From an uncultured Gammaproteobacteria bacterium (GTDB taxonomy: Bacteria > Pseudomonadota > Gammaproteobacteria > Steroidobacterales > GCA-2729495), in contig CALGMY010000224.1 of NCBI GenBank assembly GCA_937958785.1, forward strand, positions 1 through 23,409: a stretch of 23,409 nucleotides of DNA, given 5' to 3'. A program made the translations under genes and the position numbers. Positions 1 through 6,879 of this stretch are shown piece after piece. The notes under the pieces are model-generated. The model saw only the letters and a list, made by a program, of their open reading frames with translations. It was not told where the DNA came from and did not search any database. How positions within the stretch are numbered: the stretch's first letter is position 1; every line of letters begins with the position of its first letter.

Positions 1-751
1 CCTTGTAGTTGCCCCGCTGCTGGTCGAACTCCAGCTCCACCATGCCCTGCTTGGCCGCGTCCTCGAGCAGCTCCGAGAAGCTGCGGTAACCGTACACGGT
101 CTCGTTGAAGCCGGGATACACGCGGCGAACGGTCTGCTTCACCAGCGAGCCCCAGAGCGGGTCGTACTCCTGGGACAGGGACTCGACCGTCTCCGCGACC
201 TTGTCCAGCGCCTCGGCCTGCTCCGTGTTCTTGGAGGGCTTGGCCCGCGTGCGCGGCCGGCGCGAGACCGCGATGAGGTCGTCGTAGAAGATGAACTCGT
301 CGCAGTTGGATGCCAGCAGGTCCGACGTGGAGTTGCGGACGCCGCAGCCGATCACCCGCTTGTCGTTCTCCTTGAGCTTGGACGCCAGGGGGGAGAAGTC
401 GCTGTCGCCCGTCAACAGCACGAAGGTGTCGATGTGCGCCTTCGAGTAGCACATGTCCAGGGCGTCGACGACCATGCGGATATCGGCGCTGTTCTTGCCG
501 CTGACCTTGGTCTGGGGGATGTCCACCATCTCGAAGCCCTGCAGGTGGAACTCCTGCATGAAGTTCCGGTAGCGGGTCCAGTCGCAGTAGGCCCGCTTGG
601 CGACGATGCGGCCCTTCTCCAGCAGGCGCTTCAGCACCAGCTCGATGTCGAACCGGGCGCCCTTGGTGTCCTGGACGCCGAGCGCCAGGTTCTCGAAATC
701 CACGAAGACGGCAATCGCGACTTCGCTGTTGCGGTTGATATCCGTGGCCAT
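1..751 (-). CDS. NYN-domain (LabA/DUF88-like) nuclease with LOTUS-like C-terminus, 3' end outside window
   Basis: Reading the minus strand from ATG at 751 gives 250 residues, open to the window edge, so the C-terminus is missing. The N-terminal 160 residues look like an NYN (PIN-fold) ribonuclease domain. There is a first acidic strand with FVDFEN (Asp18), an Asp at KNSADIRM (Asp90), and the TGDSDFSPL motif (Asp116 and Asp118), which is the expected metal-binding acidic set. A basic linker follows (residues 163-175, rich in Arg and Lys). Residues about 180-250 resemble the OST-HTH/LOTUS fold that often follows bacterial NYN domains and is thought to bind RNA. The start is supported by AAGGA five bases upstream. 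No signal peptide is visible, so it is cytoplasmic. The substrate is unknown; RNA cleavage is inferred from the family. It is divergent from the LysR gene, with a 134-base spacer. Confidence 0.87.
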   Translation of the reverse strand, partial: MATDINRNSEVAIAVFVDFENLALGVQDTKGARFDIELVLKRLLEKGRIVAKRAYCDWTRYRNFMQEFHLQGFEMVDIPQTKVSGKNSADIRMVVDALDMCYSKAHIDTFVLLTGDSDFSPLASKLKENDKRVIGCGVRNSTSDLLASNCDEFIFYDDLIAVSRRPRTRAKPSKNTEQAEALDKVAETVESLSQEYDPLWGSLVKQTVRRVYPGFNETVYGYRSFSELLEDAAKQGMVELEFDQQRGNYK

Positions 752-828
752 GGTGTTCCTTGCAGCGGTGCGCCGGGGGCGCGTCGAAGGCGGGCATCAT
801 CCCACAGCGTGGACAGGCTGGCGGGAGG

Positions 829-885
829 AAATCCGGTTTTGGCGTTTTTACTGGTATCCGGAATTCGTTTTGCTAGGCTTAAGCC
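829..885 (+). promoter_or_regulatory. AT-richer leader of the LysR gene with an ATCCGG direct repeat
   Basis: Within this GC-rich window the 57 bases before the LysR start are markedly AT-richer, with several T runs. ATCCGG occurs at 831-836 and again at 856-861, a 25-base repeat (about 2.5 helical turns). No Shine-Dalgarno sequence precedes the ATG at 886, and a weak -10-like TAGGCT lies at 874-879. That would fit a very short or absent leader, but the match is poor. LysR proteins usually bind upstream of their own genes, so this is the best candidate operator and promoter. Its function is inferred only from position and composition. Confidence 0.3.
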
Positions 886-1791
886 ATGGACCTGCGCCAG
901 CTCAAGTATTTCTGTGCCGTCGTCGACCAGGGCAGCTTCCACCGGGCCGCGGATGCCCTGAATATCTCGCCGCCCGCCTTGAGCCTCTCGATCAAGAAGC
1001 TGGAGTCCGAACTCGGGGTGACGCTGCTCGAGCGCAAGCCCGGCGGCATCCTCCCGACGTCCTTCGGCAACTGCCTCTACACCAGCGCCCAGGCGATCCA
1101 GGCCAACGTCGAGGCCGCGGTGGACCAGCTGAACCGGATCCGTGGCATCGGCAATGGCCGGGTCAACGTCGGACTCCTGCCCTACGGGATTCCCTCGGCC
1201 ATGGGCGAACTCATCGGCCGCTTCTGCGACCGCTACCCGGGCCTGCGCGTACAGACGGCGCTCGGTTCCTACGGCTACCTGGTCGGACGCCTGAACGAGG
1301 GCGAGCTGGACTTCATGGTCTCCGAGTCCGAGGCCCCCGCGAGCCGGCAGGTCGTGCATGAGCCCCTGTTCCGCCTGCGCTACGGGCTGGTCGTCGGGCA
1401 GAAGCACCCGCTGGCTGGCCGGCGCAACCTGAGCCTCGCCCGGGTGATGGACTACCGGCTCGCCTACGCCAGCACCTGGCGCTTCGTGCTGGAGAACTGG
1501 GAGGACGCGTTCGCGGACGCCGGTGTCGAGCCGCCGCCGCAGCCCATGGGCGAGGCGACCGACGATTTCCTGCGGGCCATGCTGGCCAACTGCAACATGG
1601 TGGCGGTGGTGCCGATGATCGGGACCATCCTGGACGCCATCGAGTCGGGCCAGCTCGCCGAACTGCACGTCCCCAAGGTGGAGTGGTACAGCACCGTGGC
1701 CCTCGTCTACCGCAACGACGAGACCCTGTCGCCGGATGCCCGGCTACTGCTGGACGAGACCCGCCGGCAGCTGGCCGTGCCCATGAACTGA
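886..1791 (+). CDS. LysR-family transcriptional regulator
   Basis: This 301-residue protein has the standard LysR length and layout. Residues 1-60 form the winged helix-turn-helix: it opens MDLRQLKYFCAVVDQGSF, with AADALNISPPALSLSIKKLE as the recognition region. Residues about 90-295 form the two-lobed effector-binding domain. It is cytoplasmic and expected to act as a tetramer that binds a small-molecule coinducer. Most LysR genes lie divergent from their target; this one lies immediately upstream of, and co-directional with, the PQQ dehydrogenase gene, only 9 bases away. The Shine-Dalgarno of that gene (GAGGAA, 1790-1795) starts inside this gene's TGA stop. The two are therefore probably cotranscribed, and the regulator plausibly controls the dehydrogenase; that is inference. 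The effector cannot be predicted. The ATG at 886 is the natural start for the HTH, but no ribosome-binding site precedes it. Confidence 0.93.
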   Translation: MDLRQLKYFCAVVDQGSFHRAADALNISPPALSLSIKKLESELGVTLLERKPGGILPTSFGNCLYTSAQAIQANVEAAVDQLNRIRGIGNGRVNVGLLPYGIPSAMGELIGRFCDRYPGLRVQTALGSYGYLVGRLNEGELDFMVSESEAPASRQVVHEPLFRLRYGLVVGQKHPLAGRRNLSLARVMDYRLAYASTWRFVLENWEDAFADAGVEPPPQPMGEATDDFLRAMLANCNMVAVVPMIGTILDAIESGQLAELHVPKVEWYSTVALVYRNDETLSPDARLLLDETRRQLAVPMN

Positions 1792-1800
1792 GGAATCCCC

Positions 1801-3774
1801 ATGCGCATTCCACTTGCCCTCGTCTCCGGACTGCTGGCCGCCGCACTGGCCCTGCCCGTGCCGGCCGCGACGGGCACCGGGTCCGCACCAGCCGGCAGCT
1901 GGAGCCACGTGGGCGGTGATGCGGGCGGCTCCCGCTACTCCCCCCTCGGCCAGATCGACCGGCGCAACGTCTGGCGCCTCGAGCGTGCCTGGAGCTGGCG
2001 CCACGGGGAGTTCGTGGAATTTCCGGAGCGACGGCCCTTCGCGGGCTTCCACGCCACGCCGATCCTGCTGCCGGATGCTGCCGGCGGCAGCCTGGTGGTA
2101 TGCACGCCCTCGAACCGGCTCGTCGCGCTGGACCCCGCCACGGGCAAGGAACGGTGGACCTTCGATCCCCGCATCGAGGTGACGAAGGCGCCGAAGCGGC
2201 TGAAGTGCCTCGGCGTCACCTACTGGCACGATACCGCCGCGCCCGCAGGCGGCCGGTGCGCACACCGGATCCTCGCGGGCACCAACGACCGGCGCCTGCT
2301 CGCGGTCGACGCGGCGAGCGGCACGCCCTGCGAGGACTTCGGCACCAACGGCCAGGTGGACGTGAACCCGTTGTTTGCCGCCGCAACCCCCGCGCCAGCC
2401 GATCCCTGGGGCGTGCAGTTCTCCGCCCCGCCCGTGGTCGTGAACGGCGTGCTGGTCATCGGCCACATCAACAACATGAAGAACCAGTACGCCAGCGCCC
2501 CCAGCGGGGCCGTGCGGGCCTTCGACGCGCGCACCGGGCAATTCCTCTGGAGCTTCGACCCCGTGCCCGGGATTGGCGGCGGCAATGCCTGGAGCCTCCT
2601 GTCCGTCGACGAGGCCCGGGACCTGGTCTTCATCCCCACGTCGAGCGCATCGCCGAACTGGTTCGGGGGCACGCGTCCCGGCGACAACCGGCACGCGAAC
2701 TCGGTGGTGGCCCTCAAGGGTCGCACCGGCGAGGTCGTCTGGAGCTTCCAGACCATCCACCACGACGTGTGGGACTGGGACACGCCGGCCCAGCCACTGC
2801 TGGTGGACGTGCCCCGCAACGGCCGCAAGGTGCCGGCGGTGGTGATCCTGACCAAGCAGTCGCTGGTCTTCGTCCTGGACCGGGCGACTGGCCGGCCGCT
2901 GTTCCCGGTGGAGGAACGCCCGGTGCCAACCGACGGGGTGGCGGGGGACGTCCTGTCGAAGACCCAGCCCTTCCCGGTGAAGCCGCCACCGCTGATGCCC
3001 ACCCGGCTGTCGCCCGATGACGCCTGGGGGCTCACGTTCTGGGACGAGAACCGCTGCCGCGATCTCATCGCCAGCGCGCGCCATGGCGACCTCTTCACGC
3101 CACCGAGCGACCAGGGCTGGATCATGTACCCAGGTTCGGCCGGCGGCATGAACTGGGGCAGCGGCGCGTACGACCCCGGCCGCAGCCTGCTGGTGACCAA
3201 TCTCTCCCGGATCGGCCTGTACCTGAAGCTGGTGCCGCGGGCGCAGGTCCCGCCGGCGGAATCCTTCGATCCCACCCGGGGAGCGCCCATGGGACCACCG
3301 GGCATCATCGAGGGCACACCCTGGGCCATCGAGCAGCGAATTCTGCTCGGTCCCACCATGATGCCGTGCACGCCACCGCCCTGGGCCACCCTCGTGGGGG
3401 TGGACCTCGCGGCCGGCGAGATCCGCTGGACGGTACCGCTCGGGACGATCGACAAACTGGCGCCGGTGCCGCTCCCGCCGCTGAAGTGGGGCGCCCCGGT
3501 GACCGGCGGCCCCATCGTCACCGCCGGCGGACTCGTCTTCATCGGCTCGACCGCCGACCAGCGCCTGCGGGCCTTCGACACCGAGACGGGCGCCGAACTC
3601 TGGTCCACCCCTCTGCCCGCTTCCGCCCACGCCAACCCCATGACCTACGAGCGCAACGGCCGTCAGTACGTGGTGGTCGCCGCCGGGAGCCACATGTTCA
3701 TCAACGCGGCGACCATCGACGACTGGCTGGTCGCCTATGCACTGCCGGAAAAGTATCTCGAAACGGGGCGTTAG
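1801..3774 (+). CDS. Exported PQQ-dependent dehydrogenase, glucose-dehydrogenase-like, without membrane domain
   Basis: This is a 657-residue quinoprotein beta-propeller. A signal peptide covers about residues 1-23, so the enzyme is periplasmic. The body resembles the periplasmic part of membrane glucose dehydrogenase (Gcd). It shows WSHVGGDAGGSRYSPL near 34-49, an LGVTYWHD segment (His143) matching the PQQ-contacting His region, and IHHDVWDWDTPAQP (319-331), which carries the putative catalytic Asp (325 or 327). ILTKQ with Lys352 matches the PQQ-stacking Lys. Repeated W-docking-type strands are visible. The five-helix quinone-binding anchor of Gcd is absent, as is any CxxCH haem site, so the electron acceptor is a separate partner. 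Substrate is unknown; sugars or alcohols are known for the family. GAGGAA lies five bases upstream of the ATG. No PQQ biosynthesis gene is in the window. Confidence 0.92.
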   Translation: MRIPLALVSGLLAAALALPVPAATGTGSAPAGSWSHVGGDAGGSRYSPLGQIDRRNVWRLERAWSWRHGEFVEFPERRPFAGFHATPILLPDAAGGSLVVCTPSNRLVALDPATGKERWTFDPRIEVTKAPKRLKCLGVTYWHDTAAPAGGRCAHRILAGTNDRRLLAVDAASGTPCEDFGTNGQVDVNPLFAAATPAPADPWGVQFSAPPVVVNGVLVIGHINNMKNQYASAPSGAVRAFDARTGQFLWSFDPVPGIGGGNAWSLLSVDEARDLVFIPTSSASPNWFGGTRPGDNRHANSVVALKGRTGEVVWSFQTIHHDVWDWDTPAQPLLVDVPRNGRKVPAVVILTKQSLVFVLDRATGRPLFPVEERPVPTDGVAGDVLSKTQPFPVKPPPLMPTRLSPDDAWGLTFWDENRCRDLIASARHGDLFTPPSDQGWIMYPGSAGGMNWGSGAYDPGRSLLVTNLSRIGLYLKLVPRAQVPPAESFDPTRGAPMGPPGIIEGTPWAIEQRILLGPTMMPCTPPPWATLVGVDLAAGEIRWTVPLGTIDKLAPVPLPPLKWGAPVTGGPIVTAGGLVFIGSTADQRLRAFDTETGAELWSTPLPASAHANPMTYERNGRQYVVVAAGSHMFINAATIDDWLVAYALPEKYLETGR

Positions 3775-3905
3775 GCCCGATTAACCGGGTGTTCAGCCTG
3801 CGAACGCGAGGCTGTCCCCGCGCCTATGGATTCCGGATTTGCTGCGTGCCATGATCGGCCCGCTTCGTATTTCGCAAGCCACCTGATGGCAGGAGTGCCC
3901 CAACC

Positions 3906-4244
3906 ATGAAGTCGAGTCTCATCGCAGCCGTCGCGCTGCTGGCTATCGGCCCGCTCACCGCCTCCGCCCAGGACGGTGCCGGTCACTGCAACTACGTCCA
4001 GAAGAACATGTTCGCCGGCCCGTTCAAGGTCTGCGACCAGCCGGTCAGCCCCGAGAAGTGCGCCGAGCTCGGCAAGACCGACGAGAACAGCGACGCCGTG
4101 CACGGCGCCGGTGAGTGTGCCAGCGACGGCAAGGTTGGCGTGTGCGACATGGGCGACGCCGGCAAGCGGGTCTACTACGAGGGTGACCCGGGCGGCCTCG
4201 AGATCGGCTGCGGTTTCCAGGGCGGTGAGTGGAAGGCCGGCTGA
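3906..4244 (+). CDS. Small secreted six-cysteine protein of unknown function
   Basis: This encodes 112 residues. A signal peptide (residues 1-21, ending in TASA before QDGAG) predicts export to the periplasm or beyond. The mature part of about 91 residues contains six cysteines (28, 43, 52, 71, 80, 102), suggesting up to three disulfides, and is acidic and glycine-rich. I do not recognise a family. An AGGAG lies 11 bases before the ATG. The gene stands alone: 131 bases separate it from the PQQ dehydrogenase gene upstream, and a strong terminator follows 30 bases after the stop. The DNA composition matches its neighbours. The signal peptide, Cys pattern, ribosome-binding site and own terminator support a real gene. 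Whether it assists the upstream dehydrogenase is unknown. Confidence 0.8.
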   Translation: MKSSLIAAVALLAIGPLTASAQDGAGHCNYVQKNMFAGPFKVCDQPVSPEKCAELGKTDENSDAVHGAGECASDGKVGVCDMGDAGKRVYYEGDPGGLEIGCGFQGGEWKAG

Positions 4245-4272
4245 TCGCCCGCCAGCCGTAATCGCAACAGTG

Positions 4273-4310
4273 AAGGGCCGGCGCCGTGAGGCGCCGGCCC
4301 TTTTTCTTTT
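4273..4310 (+). terminator. Strong rho-independent terminator
   Basis: A perfect 11-bp GC stem (4275-4285 with 4290-4300, arm GGGCCGGCGCC) with a GTGA loop is followed directly by TTTTTCTTTT at 4301-4310. It ends transcription of the small secreted protein on the plus strand. The minus-strand gene ends at 4310. Read in that direction the hairpin has A-rich sequence before it but no T-tract after it, so it is less convincing as a terminator there. Confidence 0.93.
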
Positions 4311-5521
4311 CAGCGCAGGCCCCGGATCACGATGTTGGGCAGGCGTGAGTTGTCCCAGCCGGCCTTCAGCGGCTCCATCCCGTTGTGGGGCCCGAGCCGG
4401 ACGATCACGAGGTCCAGGGCCCGGGACACATAGACCCGCTGGCCGCCACGACCGAGCAGCATGAACATGTCGGGTGCCAGCAGCGGCTCGGACTGGGGCC
4501 GCTCCCGGTCGCCGGGCCGCAGCTGGGTGCTGCCGAGGTCAGGCCCGAGCCACGTGAAGTAGCCGTAACCCGCGAAGGCCGGCGACGGCGTAATCATCGC
4601 GTCGATCCATGCCGCCGGCAGCACGGCATTGCCCCGGACCATTCCCCGGTCCTTCATCAGCAGGCCCACGCGGGCCCAGTCCATCGCGGCGGCGAGCATG
4701 CAGCAGGCCGTCATTGCCGTGGCGCCCTCGCCCTCCCGGTCAAGCCACACCGCCGCCGGCTGTCCGCCCATGGGCCGCCAGATCCTCGTGTCCAGCCACT
4801 CGGCGAAGGGGCGCCCCGTCGCCCGCTGCACGATCAGCCCGACGAGGGCCGCGTTGAGGTCGTTGTAGTCGAAGGTCTTGCCGGTAGCGCCGGTGAGCGG
4901 CGTGCGCAGGTAGACGGGGGCACGGTCGGAGCTGTTCAGCACGCGGAAGGCCGAATCGCTGGCGAACGGGTTCAGCGTGAACCGGGCCTGGGCGAGGCCG
5001 CTCGCCATCTGCAGGAGGTCCACGATGCGGATCGCGCCCCGGGGATCGCCGGCCCACTCGGGCAGGTAGGTCGAGACGGGTTCCTCGACGGAAGTGATGT
5101 AGCCCTCGGCAACGGCGGCGCCGAGGGCGAGCGCCGCAAGGGTCTTCATCATGGACTGGGACTGGGTGAGCCGCTGCCGGTCCCAGCCGGGCGCGTACCA
5201 CTCCGTCTGGACCACGCCCCAGTGCACGACGATCAGCGCGTAGGAATCGAATGCCGCCGCGTACCGCTCGGCCTCCCGCAACGCGGCAGGCGCAACCGTC
5301 AGCCCGTCGGGCGCGGCCACCGGCAAGGTGGCCACCGGACCGCCGCCCACGGCCGCCGTGGGCCGGAAGTCCATGTGGTCCGGAGACAGGTGCGTGAGGA
5401 TGTTCCACCAGCGCCGCCAGAATGGCGGGTCCTGCCAGTACGACACGTTGACGGCTGCCGTACCCGTCAGCAGCAGGAGCAGTCCGGCGATGAGGAAGGG
5501 CTTGCTGCGCACGGCCTGCAT
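4310..5521 (-). CDS. Membrane-anchored serine hydrolase of the beta-lactamase/esterase family (class C fold)
   Basis: This 403-residue protein begins with a hydrophobic segment (residues 8-26) that is a signal anchor or uncleaved signal peptide, so the catalytic domain should face the periplasm. The serine motif is SMMK (Ser123 and Lys126) in the context TQSQSMMKTLAALALG. It is followed by a YLPEW segment and a DLLQMASGLA segment, both typical of class C/family VIII esterases and 6-aminohexanoate-dimer hydrolase relatives. Tyr219 in FDYNDLN is the putative general-base Tyr, with Asp where many relatives have Asn (YxN). GRGGQRVYV (357-365) stands in for the third motif. This set suggests an esterase, amidase or peptidase rather than a true beta-lactamase. 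It is convergent with the small secreted gene and divergent from the fasciclin gene. The start has only a weak ribosome-binding site. Confidence 0.88.
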   Translation of the reverse strand: MQAVRSKPFLIAGLLLLLTGTAAVNVSYWQDPPFWRRWWNILTHLSPDHMDFRPTAAVGGGPVATLPVAAPDGLTVAPAALREAERYAAAFDSYALIVVHWGVVQTEWYAPGWDRQRLTQSQSMMKTLAALALGAAVAEGYITSVEEPVSTYLPEWAGDPRGAIRIVDLLQMASGLAQARFTLNPFASDSAFRVLNSSDRAPVYLRTPLTGATGKTFDYNDLNAALVGLIVQRATGRPFAEWLDTRIWRPMGGQPAAVWLDREGEGATAMTACCMLAAAMDWARVGLLMKDRGMVRGNAVLPAAWIDAMITPSPAFAGYGYFTWLGPDLGSTQLRPGDRERPQSEPLLAPDMFMLLGRGGQRVYVSRALDLVIVRLGPHNGMEPLKAGWDNSRLPNIVIRGLR

Positions 5522-5629
5522 CTCACACGGAACAGCGGCTGGCGTCCAGCCCGGTGAATCCGCCCGGCACGGGCTCGCGAAGCCCTACCCGTCCCCAATG
5601 ACCGCTGACCCCACAAGGAGAACATCCCC

Positions 5630-6154
5630 ATGACCGCTCCCGCCCTCCGCTTCCGCATCGCCGCCGGCCTGGCCGCCCTGGCCCTGGCTGCCTCGCCCGT
5701 GGTCTTCGCCGGGGCCCACTCCGGCGGTGGCGCACCCAAGCCTGCCGACATCGTCGACACCGCGGTGGCGGCCGGCTCCTTCACCACGCTGGTGACCGCG
5801 GTCAAGGCCGCCGGCCTGGTCGACGCGCTGAAGGGCCCCGGGCCCCTCACCGTGTTCGCCCCCACCGATGCCGCCTTCGCCAAGCTGCCCGCGGGCACGG
5901 TCGAGGACCTGCTCAAGCCGGAAAACAAGGAGAAGCTGAAGGGCATCCTCCTGTACCACGTGGTATCCGGCAAGGTGATGTCGACGGACCTCAAGGGCAC
6001 CGTCAAGCCGGCGACCCTGCAGGGCGCGACCCTCACGATCGTCGCGGGCAATGGCGTCAAGGTGAATGACGCCAACGTGGCCAAGGCCGACATCGAGGCC
6101 AGCAACGGCGTGATCCACGTGATCGACGCCGTGGTCCTGCCGCCGGCCCAGTAG
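5630..6154 (+). CDS. Secreted fasciclin (FAS1) domain protein
   Basis: This encodes 174 residues. A signal peptide spans about residues 1-29 (cleavage near VFAGA), and a single FAS1 domain spans about 37-172. The hallmarks are visible: the H1-like stretch GPLTVFAPTDAAFAKLP, the LLYHVVSGKV segment containing the conserved YH, and the C-terminal ASNGVIHVIDAVVLP. FAS1 domains mediate adhesion and surface interactions. AAGGAG lies eight bases before the ATG. The gene sits 89 bases before an ECF sigma/anti-sigma pair, as the MPT70/MPT83 FAS1 proteins are linked to SigK/RskA in mycobacteria, so it is probably a target of that pair. A GGAAC (5529-5533) in the leader is the only ECF-type -35 candidate I see. 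There is no lipobox or sortase motif, so it should be soluble or released. Confidence 0.95.
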   Translation: MTAPALRFRIAAGLAALALAASPVVFAGAHSGGGAPKPADIVDTAVAAGSFTTLVTAVKAAGLVDALKGPGPLTVFAPTDAAFAKLPAGTVEDLLKPENKEKLKGILLYHVVSGKVMSTDLKGTVKPATLQGATLTIVAGNGVKVNDANVAKADIEASNGVIHVIDAVVLPPAQ

Positions 6155-6169
6155 CCTCATCGCCTGCCC

Positions 6170-6197
6170 GGTGGCCGGGGCGAGCGCCCCGGCCACC
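6170..6197 (+). other. Perfect 13-bp inverted repeat (stem-loop) between fasciclin and sigma genes
   Basis: GGTGGCCGGGGCG (6170-6182) pairs perfectly with CGCCCCGGCCACC (6185-6197). About 11-12 pairs can form around a 4-6 base loop. It lies 16 bases after the fasciclin stop. No T-tract follows, so it is not a canonical terminator. It could instead be an mRNA 3'-end stabiliser, a partial attenuator that sets a high fasciclin to low sigma-factor ratio, or a rho-aided terminator. The structure is certain from the sequence; its role is inferred. Confidence 0.75.
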
Positions 6198-6243
6198 ATC
6201 CGGCCAGGCCCCCTGGCGGACGGCAGGATGATCGGCCTGTTGT

Positions 6244-6879
6244 ATGATGACGGTCGTCGCAACAACCCCTGCCACCCGGCGCCTTCGCCGCGGCCCATCG
6301 ACCGTATTGAGCACCACCTCTTCCATCCTCGAACGCGTTGCAGCGGGAGACAGTGCCGCGGTCAGCGAGTGCCTGGACCGCTATGGCGACCTGGTCTGGT
6401 CCCTGGCCCGCCGGTACCTCCGGAACGCGACTGACGCCGAGGATGCGGTCCAGGACATCTTCATCGACATCTGGGGCAGTGCTGCCCGCTACGACCGCAA
6501 CATCGCCAGCGAGGTGGCCTTCATCTCCACCATCGCCCGCCGTCGGCTGATCGACAAGATCCGCCAGTTCGAGCGGCGGCCCCTCATGGACTCCCTCGAC
6601 GACGAGGAGGGCGCGCCCATCGACCCGGGCATCCCGGCCACGGCCGAGGAGGACACCGAGGTCACCATCGTCGAGCGGGTCCTGGCCGAGATGGACCCCG
6701 AGCACCAGAAGGTGCTCGCCATGTCACTCTACGAGGGCTACAGCCACAGCGAGATCGCCGAGCGGCTCTCCCTGCCGCTCGGTACGGTCAAGACCCGGGT
6801 CCGCCGCGGGCTGATCCACATCCGGGAGCAGCTGAACATCACCGCCGCCGGGGATCCGGCCGAGGAGCTGCTGGGATGA
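6244..6879 (+). CDS. ECF sigma factor, SigK-like
   Basis: This encodes 211 residues. Sigma region 2 covers about 30-110: the AEDAVQDIFIDIW core (residues 65-77) recruits RNA polymerase and binds -10 DNA, followed by ARYDRN and IARRRLIDKIR. Region 4 covers about 142-198: LSLPLGTVKTRVRRGL is its helix-turn-helix for the -35 element. It ends in an ATGA overlap with the anti-sigma gene, so the two are translationally coupled. Mycobacterial SigK carries a redox-sensing cysteine pair; this protein has a single Cys (43), so that switch looks absent. The start is uncertain: two ATGs (6244, 6247) lack a well-spaced ribosome-binding site, they sit inside a -10-like TATGAT (6243-6248), and the first 20 residues are not sigma-like. 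A TTG at 6307 is an alternative. Confidence 0.92.
   Translation: MMTVVATTPATRRLRRGPSTVLSTTSSILERVAAGDSAAVSECLDRYGDLVWSLARRYLRNATDAEDAVQDIFIDIWGSAARYDRNIASEVAFISTIARRRLIDKIRQFERRPLMDSLDDEEGAPIDPGIPATAEEDTEVTIVERVLAEMDPEHQKVLAMSLYEGYSHSEIAERLSLPLGTVKTRVRRGLIHIREQLNITAAGDPAEELLG

Noticed and set aside
1744..3693. Minus-strand open frame of 649 codons opposite the PQQ dehydrogenase
   Set aside because: Shadow of the dehydrogenase gene: no domain, no start signal, and low-complexity composition.
3775..3905. Terminator or promoter between the PQQ dehydrogenase and the small secreted gene
   Set aside because: Only a weak 4-bp stem (CCCG/CGGG around 3777-3790) with no T-tract is present, and no -35/-10 pair with acceptable spacing was found.
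4310..5521. True beta-lactamase (resistance gene)
   Set aside because: The serine motif is SMMK with YND and GRGGQ instead of the YxN and KTG boxes of class C beta-lactamases. The overall pattern fits esterase/amidase relatives.
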